Assembly: GCA_015501595.1 (NCBI GenBank)
Contig: JADNRX010000848.1
Span: 1-20,283 of the forward strand
Reading direction: 5' to 3'
DNA length: 20,283 bases
Source: Hymenopellis radicata
Taxonomy: Eukaryota > Basidiomycota > Agaricomycetes > Agaricales > Physalacriaceae
In this document: piece by piece, positions 9,209 through 17,602 of the stretch
Layout of the letters: each line of letters begins with the position of its first letter
How positions within the stretch are numbered: the first letter of the stretch is position 1
The notes under the pieces: generated by a model
Databases searched by the model: none
Told to the model about the DNA's origin: nothing
The model's input: the letters and a program-made list of their open reading frames with translations, nothing else
Position numbers and translations under genes: made by a program

Positions 9209-11244
9209 TCAATCCAAAATCAAATACACAACTCGTGCCTTCGTCGTCGCCGCACTCCCCAGGACGTCAGAAATCGAGCGCGACAGGGAGAGTGACGTCC
9301 CACGCTGCTCCGGTACTTCAAATCGCGCCTTGCGCACCAGGTCCGCGTATTGCTGTGACGACCGACACTCGTTCCATAGAATCATGTTCAACGAAGACGT
9401 TTGCGGCACCTTGTCTGAAGAGAATGAGTGCCGTCAGTAATGGCTACATCGCAAATCCAACATCAACCTACAGGTTTGGCCCTTCAACGACTGAGACGCC
9501 TTGCCGGACACCTTGACCACAACCTCCATGAAAGATGACGGGGCATTTACATGCAGCTAATAAAGGTACGGGTAAATATTAAGAAAAGCCAGAAGAATTG
9601 AGGGGAACAAGCCTTTTGGAGTCTCGCTTTCCAGTCAGCAAAACGACTTTCATCGATCACTTTAGCCTGTTCGATAGTCTCGTACGCGAAGTTGATCTGA
9701 AAGTCATCAGGTAAATAAAGTACCGACACGATACGCAACTTCGTACCTGGTATTCCTTGAAGGAATCGCTGACGGCCTTCACGGCAGCTTTGACGGCGTT
9801 GTCGACCTCGAGAGTCTTCAAGGCATCAACATTAATCTTCAGACCCGCCGCCGCCTCAGAAAGCTTGGCCGCCGCCTGCAACGCAGTCTTGACAGACACG
9901 ATCGCTCTTGATGCGTGTTAGGTGAGATGTCACACAAAGAGGATCGCATACCGTTGAAGGGGCTCTACGGCGGGTTGAGGAGTCCTTTTCGCGCGCTCGG
10001 TAATGAGGATACGGCAGTACTCTATCAAGGCGAGGCACTGCAAATAGTATGGAGGTCGTATGCGTGCGGGAAACTTCTTGAGTTCATGAAAGTTCAGGCT
10101 GGTTACGTTGCCCTGATGAGGTATATGATCAATAAAGAGAAATCTAGACGTGATTCCCTCCACTCACCCCCTGAATAGTGTCAATCAACATGGTCCACTG
10201 TACTTCTCGTTGGCTTTGCAGCACCCAGCGACTGGTGGTTTTATCGTCTAGGTGTGTTTCGAGTAGTGTCGAGAAACTAAAATAGACGCTCAGAACTATT
10301 GTTATTAGTCTTGAAAGTGCACCTACGCAGAGACTTTGGAAAGCACCTCGGACGAGCCCAAGCGAGCTTGGGTCTCTTGGTCCGACGTCTTTACCGTCAC
10401 TTCCACAATACCCACCAAGATCAAGTTGAACGCCGCGACATGTTCAATTATGTCCTGGCGGAGAATGGTATCAGATACTCGTATATCTAAAAGATTCACG
10501 GCTTACGGATTCGTCGCTGGATGCCAGTTTCGACCGTATAGCGTCCAACTTTCGGAACGTGGCTTGGAGGTGAGACCATCCACCAGGCGAAAATCTTGTC
10601 TCCCAACCCTTGGCGCTCGCGGAACACTGTAGAAGCAATTCATCCAAAAACGCGATATCGTCATGCAGCCTGAACGATGACAGATTGTCCCGATCTCCTT
10701 TGACAGTGAACGACTAACGACGAGATCAGCTGGTGACATTTCTGGTGGCTGTGGCGCAGACCTTGAAATATTCGGCTTCGAAGAGACCTGTAAGAGTCTC
10801 GGTCGTGGTCTTTCTATTCCTCGTCCACAAAATTCCCGCCTCGATCCACTCCGAGATCAATAGCCCGCCGCTGAGACTAGCGATGCAACTAGTCTCTGAA
10901 ATCTCGGAGAGCTCGAGAAGATACCTGAAGTATAGCCAAGTCAGACGCCTGCGATGTACAGAGTAGGGCAGGACCTACTTTTCGAGGGGGTTGATCATGA
11001 CGGTGTAAGTATCAAAACTAGCCCAGCCATCCTCGGTGGAAGAGGCAGAGATGAGGGAATTTATCTTGTCGCAGAGATCCCGAGAGCGGGAGACGGCAGT
11101 ACATAGAGTGTGGGTGTTTCGGCGAGTACCAGACGAAGCCAAAGTGATAGACAAGTAGTCGATAAGGTCCTTGATCATGTCTGTTGCAGAGAACCGAGGT
11201 TCTTTGAGTGCACAGAGTTGCTCGTGAAGCGCAAGGGTAGCCAT
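9209..11244 (-). CDS. Unrecognised helical protein, 522 residues, ten exons
   Basis: I do not recognise this family. Exons on the minus strand: 11244-10979, 10924-10762, 10713-10507, 10454-10327, 10276-10168, 10112-9952, 9906-9747, 9696-9613, 9556-9472, 9414-9209. Eight introns are GT-AG (45-57 bp); the one at 9612-9557 (56 bp) must be GC-AG, the only way found to keep frame. Phases agree throughout. The N-terminus (MATLALHEQLCALKEPRF) lacks a signal peptide. Most of the protein should be alpha-helical: an Ala/Lys-rich amphipathic stretch around residues 345-395 contains KTALQAAAKLSEAAAGLK and NAVKAAVKAVSDSFKEYQ, followed by ETIEQAKVIDESRFADWKA. It looks cytosolic. The start has good context (A at -3, G at +4). 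The exon structure is well supported; no function can be proposed. Confidence 0.75.
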
Positions 11245-12098
11245 TGTGAGGAAGCTCGGCGGTAGTCTGCAGCTGCTCGACCTGGCGTTTAAGAGTTTGG
11301 GAGAGCGCGCCTCATGGTTCTATCGCGCCGAAACCTCTTCCTGAATACGTAGACACGATGGAGAACGGAACTCGGAAAGCTGTTAGCAGTAACTTTGAAT
11401 GAAAGATGAAACCATTATGCCATTGGAAGAAGGAACACAGAACAGCCTCGAACACCGTACAGTAAAGCTGCGGGGGTTCATATCTGATGTGATTTTCATG
11501 ATGTGGTTGTGATGTGGAGCGTATACTGAACTTGCTGAGCTTGGACATTGTCGTGGAGCGCTGTCAAGTTTGTTCTGCCTCGCAAAATAACACTGTACAA
11601 CAGGGATCATTTGCCTGCCTGCCACTCAACTGCCACTTGCGTCCGCCGTCAACCAAGCGTTAACACGCTGAAGCCTTCCTGCTAGTAACGTCCTATGCCA
11701 ATGTACCATGCCAGCCTCCGCGTCATCGTTTTCATAACCCTCTCACCAAGCAGCGAACACACGGTTTCATTCAAAGTGGATATTAAACTTAACTCTGTTT
11801 AGCACACTGTCGTCCTCTCTCTCTCATGGACTGGTCTGGACTCGCCCGCGTTGCCACCCACATCCCGAATGTCATACCAGATTGCCATGATTGTAGGAGC
11901 CTTCGTGGATAAGGCAATATCTAAGTTTATCCTCACAGACAACGAGGTCGGGATGCATCTCTTGTCGATTTAGGTGGTGCTCGTGCTTTCTAAAGGCGAT
12001 CCACTCAGAGTGTCCGACAGTATCCTTGAGAGGCTGGAATATTCTCCCCGCGATGTTCAAGGCTCCCAAGATCTTGTCTTGCTCGCTCCTAAAATGAG
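11245..12098. other. Divergent intergenic region with possible unresolved 5' exon(s)
   Basis: Between the starts of the 522-residue gene (minus) and the F-box-like gene (plus). An ATG at 11826 opens a 28-codon frame that I could not splice in phase to the F-box-like exons. Frames at 11974-12098 (plus) and 11872-12189 (minus) are open but unidentified. One may hold the missing 5' exon. Confidence 0.5.
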
Positions 12099-13231
12099 GA
12101 TGGTGAATTGGACATTGAGGATATTTCCGGGCCAAGTGAGTGAATTTCTCTTTCCTCGTTGTCTCATTATTAACGATGATCGACAGCACCGACAGTGTTT
12201 TCCGACTCTACAGTGGAAGCAGTTGTCAACTTCACTATAGGTGATGATCTTGACCTCAGCGGGTTCAAAATTGTCTTCCCCGACGATCCAGACGCCGAGG
12301 ACTTGGACGTCTCGATGTATGGCGGATATAACAAGTTCTACATCTTCTTGTACGCTTACCTCATCCTCATTGGGCGCGTTCCGGAGCTCGAACCTCACAT
12401 GATATACGCAACGCTCGCAAGCTCCGAGTGCCGCTGGCACAAGGATGAGGAGTATAGTCACATCGCGGACCAGTACGCCTGGTCCTGGCAAGTTGCGGAC
12501 GTCGTCGAGGGCCAGATGGAAGAGCCGCTGGACGCTGGATATGACGACAATCTTGGAAAGTGGGAGTTCTTCTGGCTCAAGTTGCTAAGCGCGGAAGGCA
12601 AGAGTGAGGATGAGATCATACGCGACGCGTGGTTCGGAAAGGAAGGCTATATCACTTTGCATGCGCAGACGAGTAAGCTCAGGGCCTTCTTTTACCCAAT
12701 GGCTAAGGCTTTGCTGATCGGTGGACTGGTAGTTTTCCAATAGCAGAGCCATTCACGTCATTCCCTGCTGGTCAGTCCGACACCTTGTTCTCCAAGCTGC
12801 CGTTCGACGTCCTTGACTATCTCTGCGACACCTACCTTAGCATCGGGGCGGCCTCGTCTCTTCTTTGTCTCAACCGTTCCTTACGCGCCGCCCTCCTTCC
12901 CTTCACCGACACTTTCGCCCAGAAGGCTATTGCGCGACATCATCCATATTGGTTACCCATCGTCGCGCCGTGTCTCAGAGGAGACGAAGAACAGCTCCAT
13001 TGGGAGCAGATGTGGGAAGGACTGGGTGGGGAGGTTCCGTGGGGGCCGTACGCGAGGAAGTGCGGAAAGAGTCCGGGCTTGAGGAATCGGCAACGAATTT
13101 TGGGAATGGCGGAGAGATTCAAGGACCAGATCAAAGCGCAAGGATGGTTGGATGGGAGGACGCATGCTAAGCTTAGCGCGTCCACGATCCAATATTCTGG
13201 TTTCACTCTATACGCATGCGCCGCGTCGTAG
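12099..13231 (+). CDS. F-box-like protein of a basidiomycete-specific type, 5' end unresolved
   Basis: Three exons can be joined in phase: 12099-12135, 12187-12728 and 12776-13231, with GT-AG introns of 51 and 47 bp, giving at least 344 residues. The first part is acidic (GELDIEDISGP, then DDPDAEDLDVSMYGG) and carries conserved-looking aromatic stretches: WEFFWLKLLSAEGKSEDE, DAWFGKEGYITL, HAQTSKLRAFFYPMAKALLI. The last exon starts SDTLFSKLPFDVLDYLCDTY and continues LSIGAASSLLCLNRSLRAAL and FAQKAIARHHPYWLPI, the pattern of an F-box-like domain near the C-terminus. Such proteins usually link substrates to Skp1-Cul1 ubiquitin ligases; that role is inferred. The frame is blocked upstream by TAA at 12090, so a 5' exon with the Met is missing from the model. 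If the second intron is not spliced the frame stops at 12743, so the two halves could be separate genes. A decayed relative lies inverted downstream. Confidence 0.6.
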
Positions 13232-13383
13232 AATCAATTAAGGTTGTTCGATTCCACAGATCCTGAGTGGCGCACGAACTGGACATCCGACTAGAGGAAT
13301 AGCTGTCGCGGAGATAGTTGACGACGTCAAACGGCCGTTTCTAAACTGTGCATCCAGGTAAGACGGGGTAGGTAGGTAGAAAT
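13232..13383. other. Short spacer between F-box-like gene and the inverted relic
   Basis: No coding or structural signal seen; probably 3' UTR of the F-box-like gene. Confidence 0.4.
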
Positions 13384-13545
13384 GGCACCAGGTCCCAATC
13401 CGGAACGGCCAGCAGTGCTGTAGAAGAAGGAAGGCATCTTACTCGTCTGCGTGCGCAAGTTGGTGTAACCTTCCCTTTTCGAACCACGCTGTCTTAAGTT
13501 GCCCTTCTCAGCTAACCAATTCAGCCAGAACTGCAAGGGAAGCAA
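13384..13545 (-). pseudogene. Inverted, frameshifted fragment related to the F-box-like gene
   Basis: The minus strand reads QFWLNWLAEKGN and then EGYTNLRTQTSKMPSFFY, matching FFWLKLLSAEGK and EGYITLHAQTSKLRAFFY of the neighbouring gene. The DNA match is strongest where both copies contain GCGTGGTTCG and CGCAGACGAGTAAG. The fragment has lost about a dozen bases and carries a one-base insertion in an A/G run, so the intervening AWFGK part is out of frame. A canonical-looking intron (GTGAGT..CCCTTGCAG, minus strand, about 13596-13545) precedes it, so it was once a spliced gene. No F-box part follows. Confidence 0.7.
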
Positions 13546-14614
13546 CGAACGAATACTCCAGTAACATTCGAATCACTCACAGGGCGATAAGAGGCATTTG
13601 GTGGTACCACGGGCCGCTCCCGAACGACCTCCCACTGGCACTTCGTCTTGCAAGGCCGTCTTCATCTCATCTCCGCGATTATTGGACTCAGTTTCTGATG
13701 CAGCCAGATAAGACAAGCTCGAGAGAACTCAGCTTGTGCGCAAGAGGGTTAGTTAACGCGTTCGTTCTAGCTCCGAGCGTCTGCGTGGATGAAGACGTCG
13801 CTGTGAAGCGGAGCCTTGACGGATGCAAGGATTGGGATCCTGACTGGCTGCAAACGTCCACACTGGTACGCAAGATGAACGATCAGATGAACCCGAACAT
13901 ACCAAGCGTCAGCGAAAGAAGAAAAGAAAAGGGCGGGGCAAACATTGAAAGAGCCCGAGATGAAGGCGAGGTGGCGGGCCCGTGAAAGTGGAGTGAGCGC
14001 GACGAGCGTGCGCACACGATCGCGGTAATCATAAATACGTCAGTACGTGTGGTCTGTTCCTTTCAACTTGCCTTATCTTACACTTATGCTACTACTAGCC
14101 GTTCGCAAGCTCACGTAGTACTGGCAAAAAACCCATACTCAAATAGAGGTGCGTCATAGTCAGGGGAAGGACGCCCAGCCGCATGAAGCAAACCTGGATC
14201 TTCTTCGTCGACGGATCCCAAGTTCTTATAGGAACACACAGCGCAACGCCTCCGCGGTGCCGGTTGGTAAAGTTCGGCTGGCTCATGAGGATTCACCGCC
14301 CAGATATTCCACTAGTGGACCTGTCATATGCCCACGACCATAACGAATGGTCCCTAATCCATGAATGGTGAATTGTGGATTTCGTCGAAGAAAAGAAGAA
14401 TGTCATTAGGTGCGACGATGAAGTTTGTTTCTTCATCCGATGGTCGCCACATCTGGAGGTCATTTTACCTCGTACTAGTCCGCCTCTACTTGACATGCAG
14501 CTAGTCCGGCACGATGCCACTACGTGCCAATGCCCACTCTTGTAAACATTCTTCAAGTCGTCGGATCATTGTGGATGGGTAAATGGAGCGCACGTTTTTG
14601 GGTAGCATTACAGG
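13546..14614. other. Intergenic region upstream of the secreted beta-rich protein
   Basis: Several 60-95 codon frames occur on both strands with no known motif. An ATG-started plus frame (14183-14371) continues in the same frame after a single TGA (14369-14371) to 14545 and reads rather like protein (WIFFVDGSQVLIGTH, then IVDFVEEKKNVIRCDDEV), but I cannot identify it. Confidence 0.4.
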
Positions 14615-14620
14615 TATAAA
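14615..14620 (+). promoter_or_regulatory. TATA box of the secreted beta-rich protein gene
   Basis: TATAAA 46 nt before the ATG at 14666, followed by a C/T-rich leader. Position and form fit a TATA-type promoter of a strongly or conditionally expressed gene. Confidence 0.7.
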
Positions 14621-14665
14621 GTCTGCCTCTGGTCTCCAGACTCTACAGCCCACTCATTCATTGAA

Positions 14666-15964
14666 ATGGTCTACTTTGCCTCTGTCTTCATCGCTGTGTC
14701 CCTCGCTGTTCTCGCGGCAGCGCAGTCTCCGAGTCTCCTTCTGACGTCCCACCCGGATGCCGTCATGCTGGGCTCCGACCCCGACAGCAATTGGACTGTC
14801 GCGTATGACCGCGACTTCAAGGAGGTCGCTCGCATGTATACGCCTTTCGAGAACCGCACCACGGTTGCTCCCGCCCCTGCTGCCCTCGGCGGAAAGTGCA
14901 GGGGGCTGAGCGTGGACGAGCTCAAACGCCGTTTGCATTTCTATTGCTTGAATCTTCCAGCTTCTAAACCAGTTTTTTTTAAGTCCCTGCTTGGACTGCT
15001 ATTGCCCAATATATCAGAACTACGTGGGGCGGTGGCAGCTATAACCTGTGGACCGCTTGGGTAAGTCGAATTTTAGACGTGGTTATACACGTAGCATTTA
15101 CCGAGTTGCACTGACAGGATGGCGCGACGGAAGCGTGGATGTGCGTTGGGGACGACGTCGTTGATTTGCAGGCCACCGGTAAGCTTCGTCGACATTCCGC
15201 CCACCGAAAACTGATTCCCCACAGGAAGCCCTGGTTGTACCATCAACACGGTCTCTACCGGAGGTATACTTGTTGGTACCAACGGTTCCGTGACTATTGG
15301 TGTATCCTCGGGTTACATCTCCTCATCTGACTACACCGTCTTGAGTACGTCGACATTGTTTTTTGCGACTGTATGCCATCTCATCTCGGTCACAGAAAGC
15401 TCGACCATCGGAATCAGCTACACGGCTACTCTTACGGTCGGCGTTCCCGACTTGATCAGCGCCAGTGGCTCGTGGACGGCTTCGGCACAGTTCACGAATC
15501 AAGACCAGTACAGGTGAGAGTTGTCGACTGTGCCAGCGTATGGTATAGACTCAACATCACTTTTACTAGCTTCAAAACCGAAATCAACAACCAAGTACAG
15601 CAGTCCGTCACCTTGAATGCCCCGAGTGGAAGCACGTGCTCGCTCACCGTGAGTCTCCATTGTACTGTGTTTCTATTTTCTCACAGGCTGTCCAGTACGA
15701 GTCTAAGACGTGCCACGAAACTGTGAAGGGCAGAGTTCCGTACACCGGATCTGGCTGGCTCCGTGTCGGGTTCAACGAACGCACGCAAGGTCATTACTAC
15801 TGTGAGTATACACTTTTTTTCATGACATTGATTGCCCACTCACTCACATTGTAGGGCATGTTTTGATTGACAACCAGCCATACAACACCAGGACCTCCTA
15901 CAGTGAGTTCACGGGGTCCGTCAATGCCCACAGCAAATCTCGTTACAATGGTCATTGCACCTGA
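14666..15964 (+). CDS. Secreted beta-rich protein, possible aerolysin/ETX-MTX2-like pore former
   Basis: Exons: 14666-14930, 14984-15060, 15118-15178, 15225-15344, 15396-15513, 15570-15648, 15687-15801, 15855-15964; seven GT-AG introns keep phase, giving 314 residues. Residues 1-19 form a signal peptide (MVYFASVFIAVSLAVLAAA). The N-terminal part has NWT and NRT glycosylation sequons and LSVDELKR. Next comes MCVGDDVVDLQATG, then about 90 residues of alternating Ser/Thr and hydrophobic residues (STGGILVGTNGSVTIGVSSG, GISYTATLTVGVPDLISASG), the strand-hairpin pattern of aerolysin-fold proteins. A C-terminal part has GSGWLRVGFNERTQGHYYW. Six cysteines in the mature protein could form three disulfides. 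The family call rests on strand pattern and resemblance to fungal secreted proteins, not a diagnostic motif; a non-toxic cell-surface role is possible. It has its own TATA box and poly(A) signal; the intron at 15649-15686 is only 38 bp. Confidence 0.8.
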
Positions 15965-16060
15965 TTCTACTTAGCTTGAAAGGACTGTCTTTCTTTTTAC
16001 TTGCTTTTGCTCATTCCATCCTTCGACTTGACTGTTGTCTAGATATGTTCTGTAGTCTTC

Positions 16061-16066
16061 AATAAA
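16061..16066 (+). terminator. Poly(A) signal of the secreted beta-rich protein gene
   Basis: AATAAA 97 nt after the stop codon at 15962-15964. Confidence 0.55.
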
Positions 16067-16100
16067 TCTGCTGTTTTGCCTTTAGAATCGATCTCATACT

Positions 16101-16131
16101 AATTTCCAGATGCAGCCTGCATCTGGAAATT
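16101..16131. repeat. 31-bp palindrome with perfect 15-bp arms
   Basis: Left arm AATTTCCAGATGCAG and its exact reverse complement are separated by one C. It lies about 35 bp past the AATAAA of the secreted-protein gene. There is no T-run and this is not bacterial DNA, so it is not an intrinsic terminator. It may be the hairpin remnant of a small inverted-repeat element or a transcript-end structure. Confidence 0.9.
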
Positions 16132-16747
16132 CTCTCACACCTGGGCCCGGCTGTCCCCATTCCATGTATGCAGTTCGCCATCTTAGACCAGATAGGTTCA
16201 ACGATTGTCGCACTGGAGTTGCGCCACGTCTACAGCCCTCATTTTGGGCGCTATTGCTGAGATTTACGCGCTTTCCAGGCAGATGCGCAATTCTGACCTG
16301 ATATCGCGACAGAATTGGTATCCAAAGCAGAAGTCGCGACAATTTGCGCGCCACAGTTCTCCAGTTCCCTCGGTTTCATTGGTATTTCAGGGTCCAGTGA
16401 GTTTTTTTTCTTGAGATCTCCTTAAACAATCTGCAGTTGTTCGATGTTTTCAATAGAGGGTGCTACAGTCTAGCTGTTGGCATGAGGGGGAAACTGAAAT
16501 GAAAGCACAGGATGTCATAAGTACTGATTGCGAGAAAGTGGTACCGCCACGAATAAATAATACAAGCTGTCCATGCCTAACGGCATAAGTAGAGCTGAAA
16601 GACGTCCATGGTACATATAAGCATGATGACTAGTAGTGCCTGTCGTCGTGCTTGTCCTTCTTGTCCTTCAAGTCGTGCTTATAATCCAAGTCTGAATACG
16701 CCGACGTTAGCGGAAACACATTAAACGCAAGGTTATGTGCGTACCAC
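16132..16747. other. Intergenic stretch between secreted-protein gene and repeat-peptide gene
   Basis: No supported gene. A minus frame (16094-16354) contains a stretch faintly like the RNase H end of Ty3-type elements (RYQVRIAHLPGKR), too weak to call. The part 16629-16689 reads on the minus strand as a charged tail (HDLKDKKDKHDDRHY) preceded by a perfect-looking 53-bp intron (16742-16690), discussed with the repeat-peptide gene. Confidence 0.45.
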
Positions 16748-16948
16748 CTAAGTTGCCTTGTCTCCTCTGGGCACTTGCGGGGTTTTGACTTGGCCAGCGC
16801 CAAAGTGTACGGCCGGGGGGGCTGCGGGAGTGATGGCGTCTCCTCTGGGCACTTGCGGGGTTTTGACTTGGCCAGGGCCAAAGTGTACGGCCGGGGCTGC
16901 GAGAGTGATCGCGGAGAGAGTCAAGACGGCGAGGACGTTGACCAACAT
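16748..16948 (-). CDS. Small secreted protein with two 26-residue tandem repeats
   Basis: 66 residues. Signal peptide MLVNVLAVLTLSAITLAA (residues 1-18) is followed by two copies of PAVHFGxGQVKTPQVPRGD, linked by AITPAAP and ending KAT before a TAG. At DNA level the units are 78 bp apart (16760-16837 and 16838 onward) and nearly identical over 54 bp, so the duplication is recent. A TATTTAAG box lies 60 nt upstream. The repeat has no cysteines and no Lys-Arg sites, so Kex2 processing is not obvious, though Pro-Arg ends each copy. A canonical 53-bp intron (16742-16690) starts just after the TAG; its following exon is charged (DLDYKHDLKDKKDKH) but in a phase the repeat frame cannot reach. Either the intron lies in the 3' UTR or the original frame was broken. 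No known family. Confidence 0.6.
   Translation of the reverse strand: MLVNVLAVLTLSAITLAAPAVHFGPGQVKTPQVPRGDAITPAAPPAVHFGAGQVKTPQVPRGDKAT
16760..16913 (-). repeat. 78-bp tandem duplication inside the repeat-peptide gene
   Basis: Two copies start with GTCTCCTCTGGGCACTTGCG on the plus strand at 16760 and 16838. They differ by one base in the first 54 and by three extra G in a G-run (7 versus 4), which adds one proline codon. Confidence 0.92.
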
Positions 16949-17007
16949 GTTTTCAGAGACTTGTTGGAGAAGTGGGAAGGATGTTGAGCAGACTAACTGT
17001 TCAGTGC

Positions 17008-17015
17008 TTAAATAC
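17008..17015 (-). promoter_or_regulatory. TATA-like box of the repeat-peptide gene
   Basis: Minus strand TATTTAAG, 60 nt upstream of the ATG at 16948, followed by a C/T-rich leader of typical fungal type. Confidence 0.55.
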
Positions 17016-17602
17016 GCGACGTGCACCACACGGATGAACCTTGCGCCGTGAAATGTCTTGCGCTATTGTGACTCGGGAAAAGAGGAGACAAAGCTGTCGG
17101 AGGTGACAGGACGGACTGAGGAGGAGCGAACGAGACACGCCGACACATAGGTCTCACCAACTTACCTGTCTTAGCCCTTGGAAGTCGGGCGCGGGCTCAG
17201 GTTGCGCCGTGTGCGTCTTGGTGGGTAGAAAAAATTAACTAAACATCTGGCCTGATGAGAAATGATTCTTTCGAGAAATTCAGCCGTTAGCAAGAGCCGC
17301 TGATGATCTCTTTTGATTGTCCTACAACGATATTATTATCAGCACTTTGAGCATGTAGACAGCATGGAGAAGAGGTACCAATTAATACTGTACGATGACC
17401 AAGAAGAGAAACGGATTCAGGTCCCCCCCAAATCGATCAACTTGGTACCAGTGGAGCGTTGCGGGTGCCCACAGATCGACCTTGCAAGGTAAAACAATCA
17501 CTCATGCGTTCGAGGTGGATACAGCGATGTTCATGCATATGGAAAGCAAATAATAATATCAAGGTGCTATAATGTATAAGTCATGCAAGAGCGTGCAGAG
17601 GA
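17016..17602. other. Intergenic stretch
   Basis: Between the repeat-peptide promoter and the 3' end of the next minus-strand gene. I see no open frame or RNA gene that I can support. Confidence 0.5.

Noticed and set aside
11872..12189. Minus 105-codon frame opposite the 5' side of the F-box-like gene
   Set aside because: Protein-like at first sight, but no homology recognised, and its upstream end is antisense to exon 12099-12135 and its intron. Kept only as a doubt about that gene's 5' end.
12057..12491. 144-codon minus frame
   Set aside because: It is the antisense of the well-supported exon at 12187-12728, whose plus-strand codon use and protein look real.
13698..14015. 95-codon plus and 82-codon minus overlapping frames
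   Set aside because: No motif, mutual shadows, and no splice sites linking either to neighbours.
16094..16354. Minus frame with a stretch resembling the RNase H end of Ty3-type retroelements
   Set aside because: Only about 15 residues resemble the pattern, key residues are absent, and there is no other retroelement domain, LTR or target-site duplication nearby.
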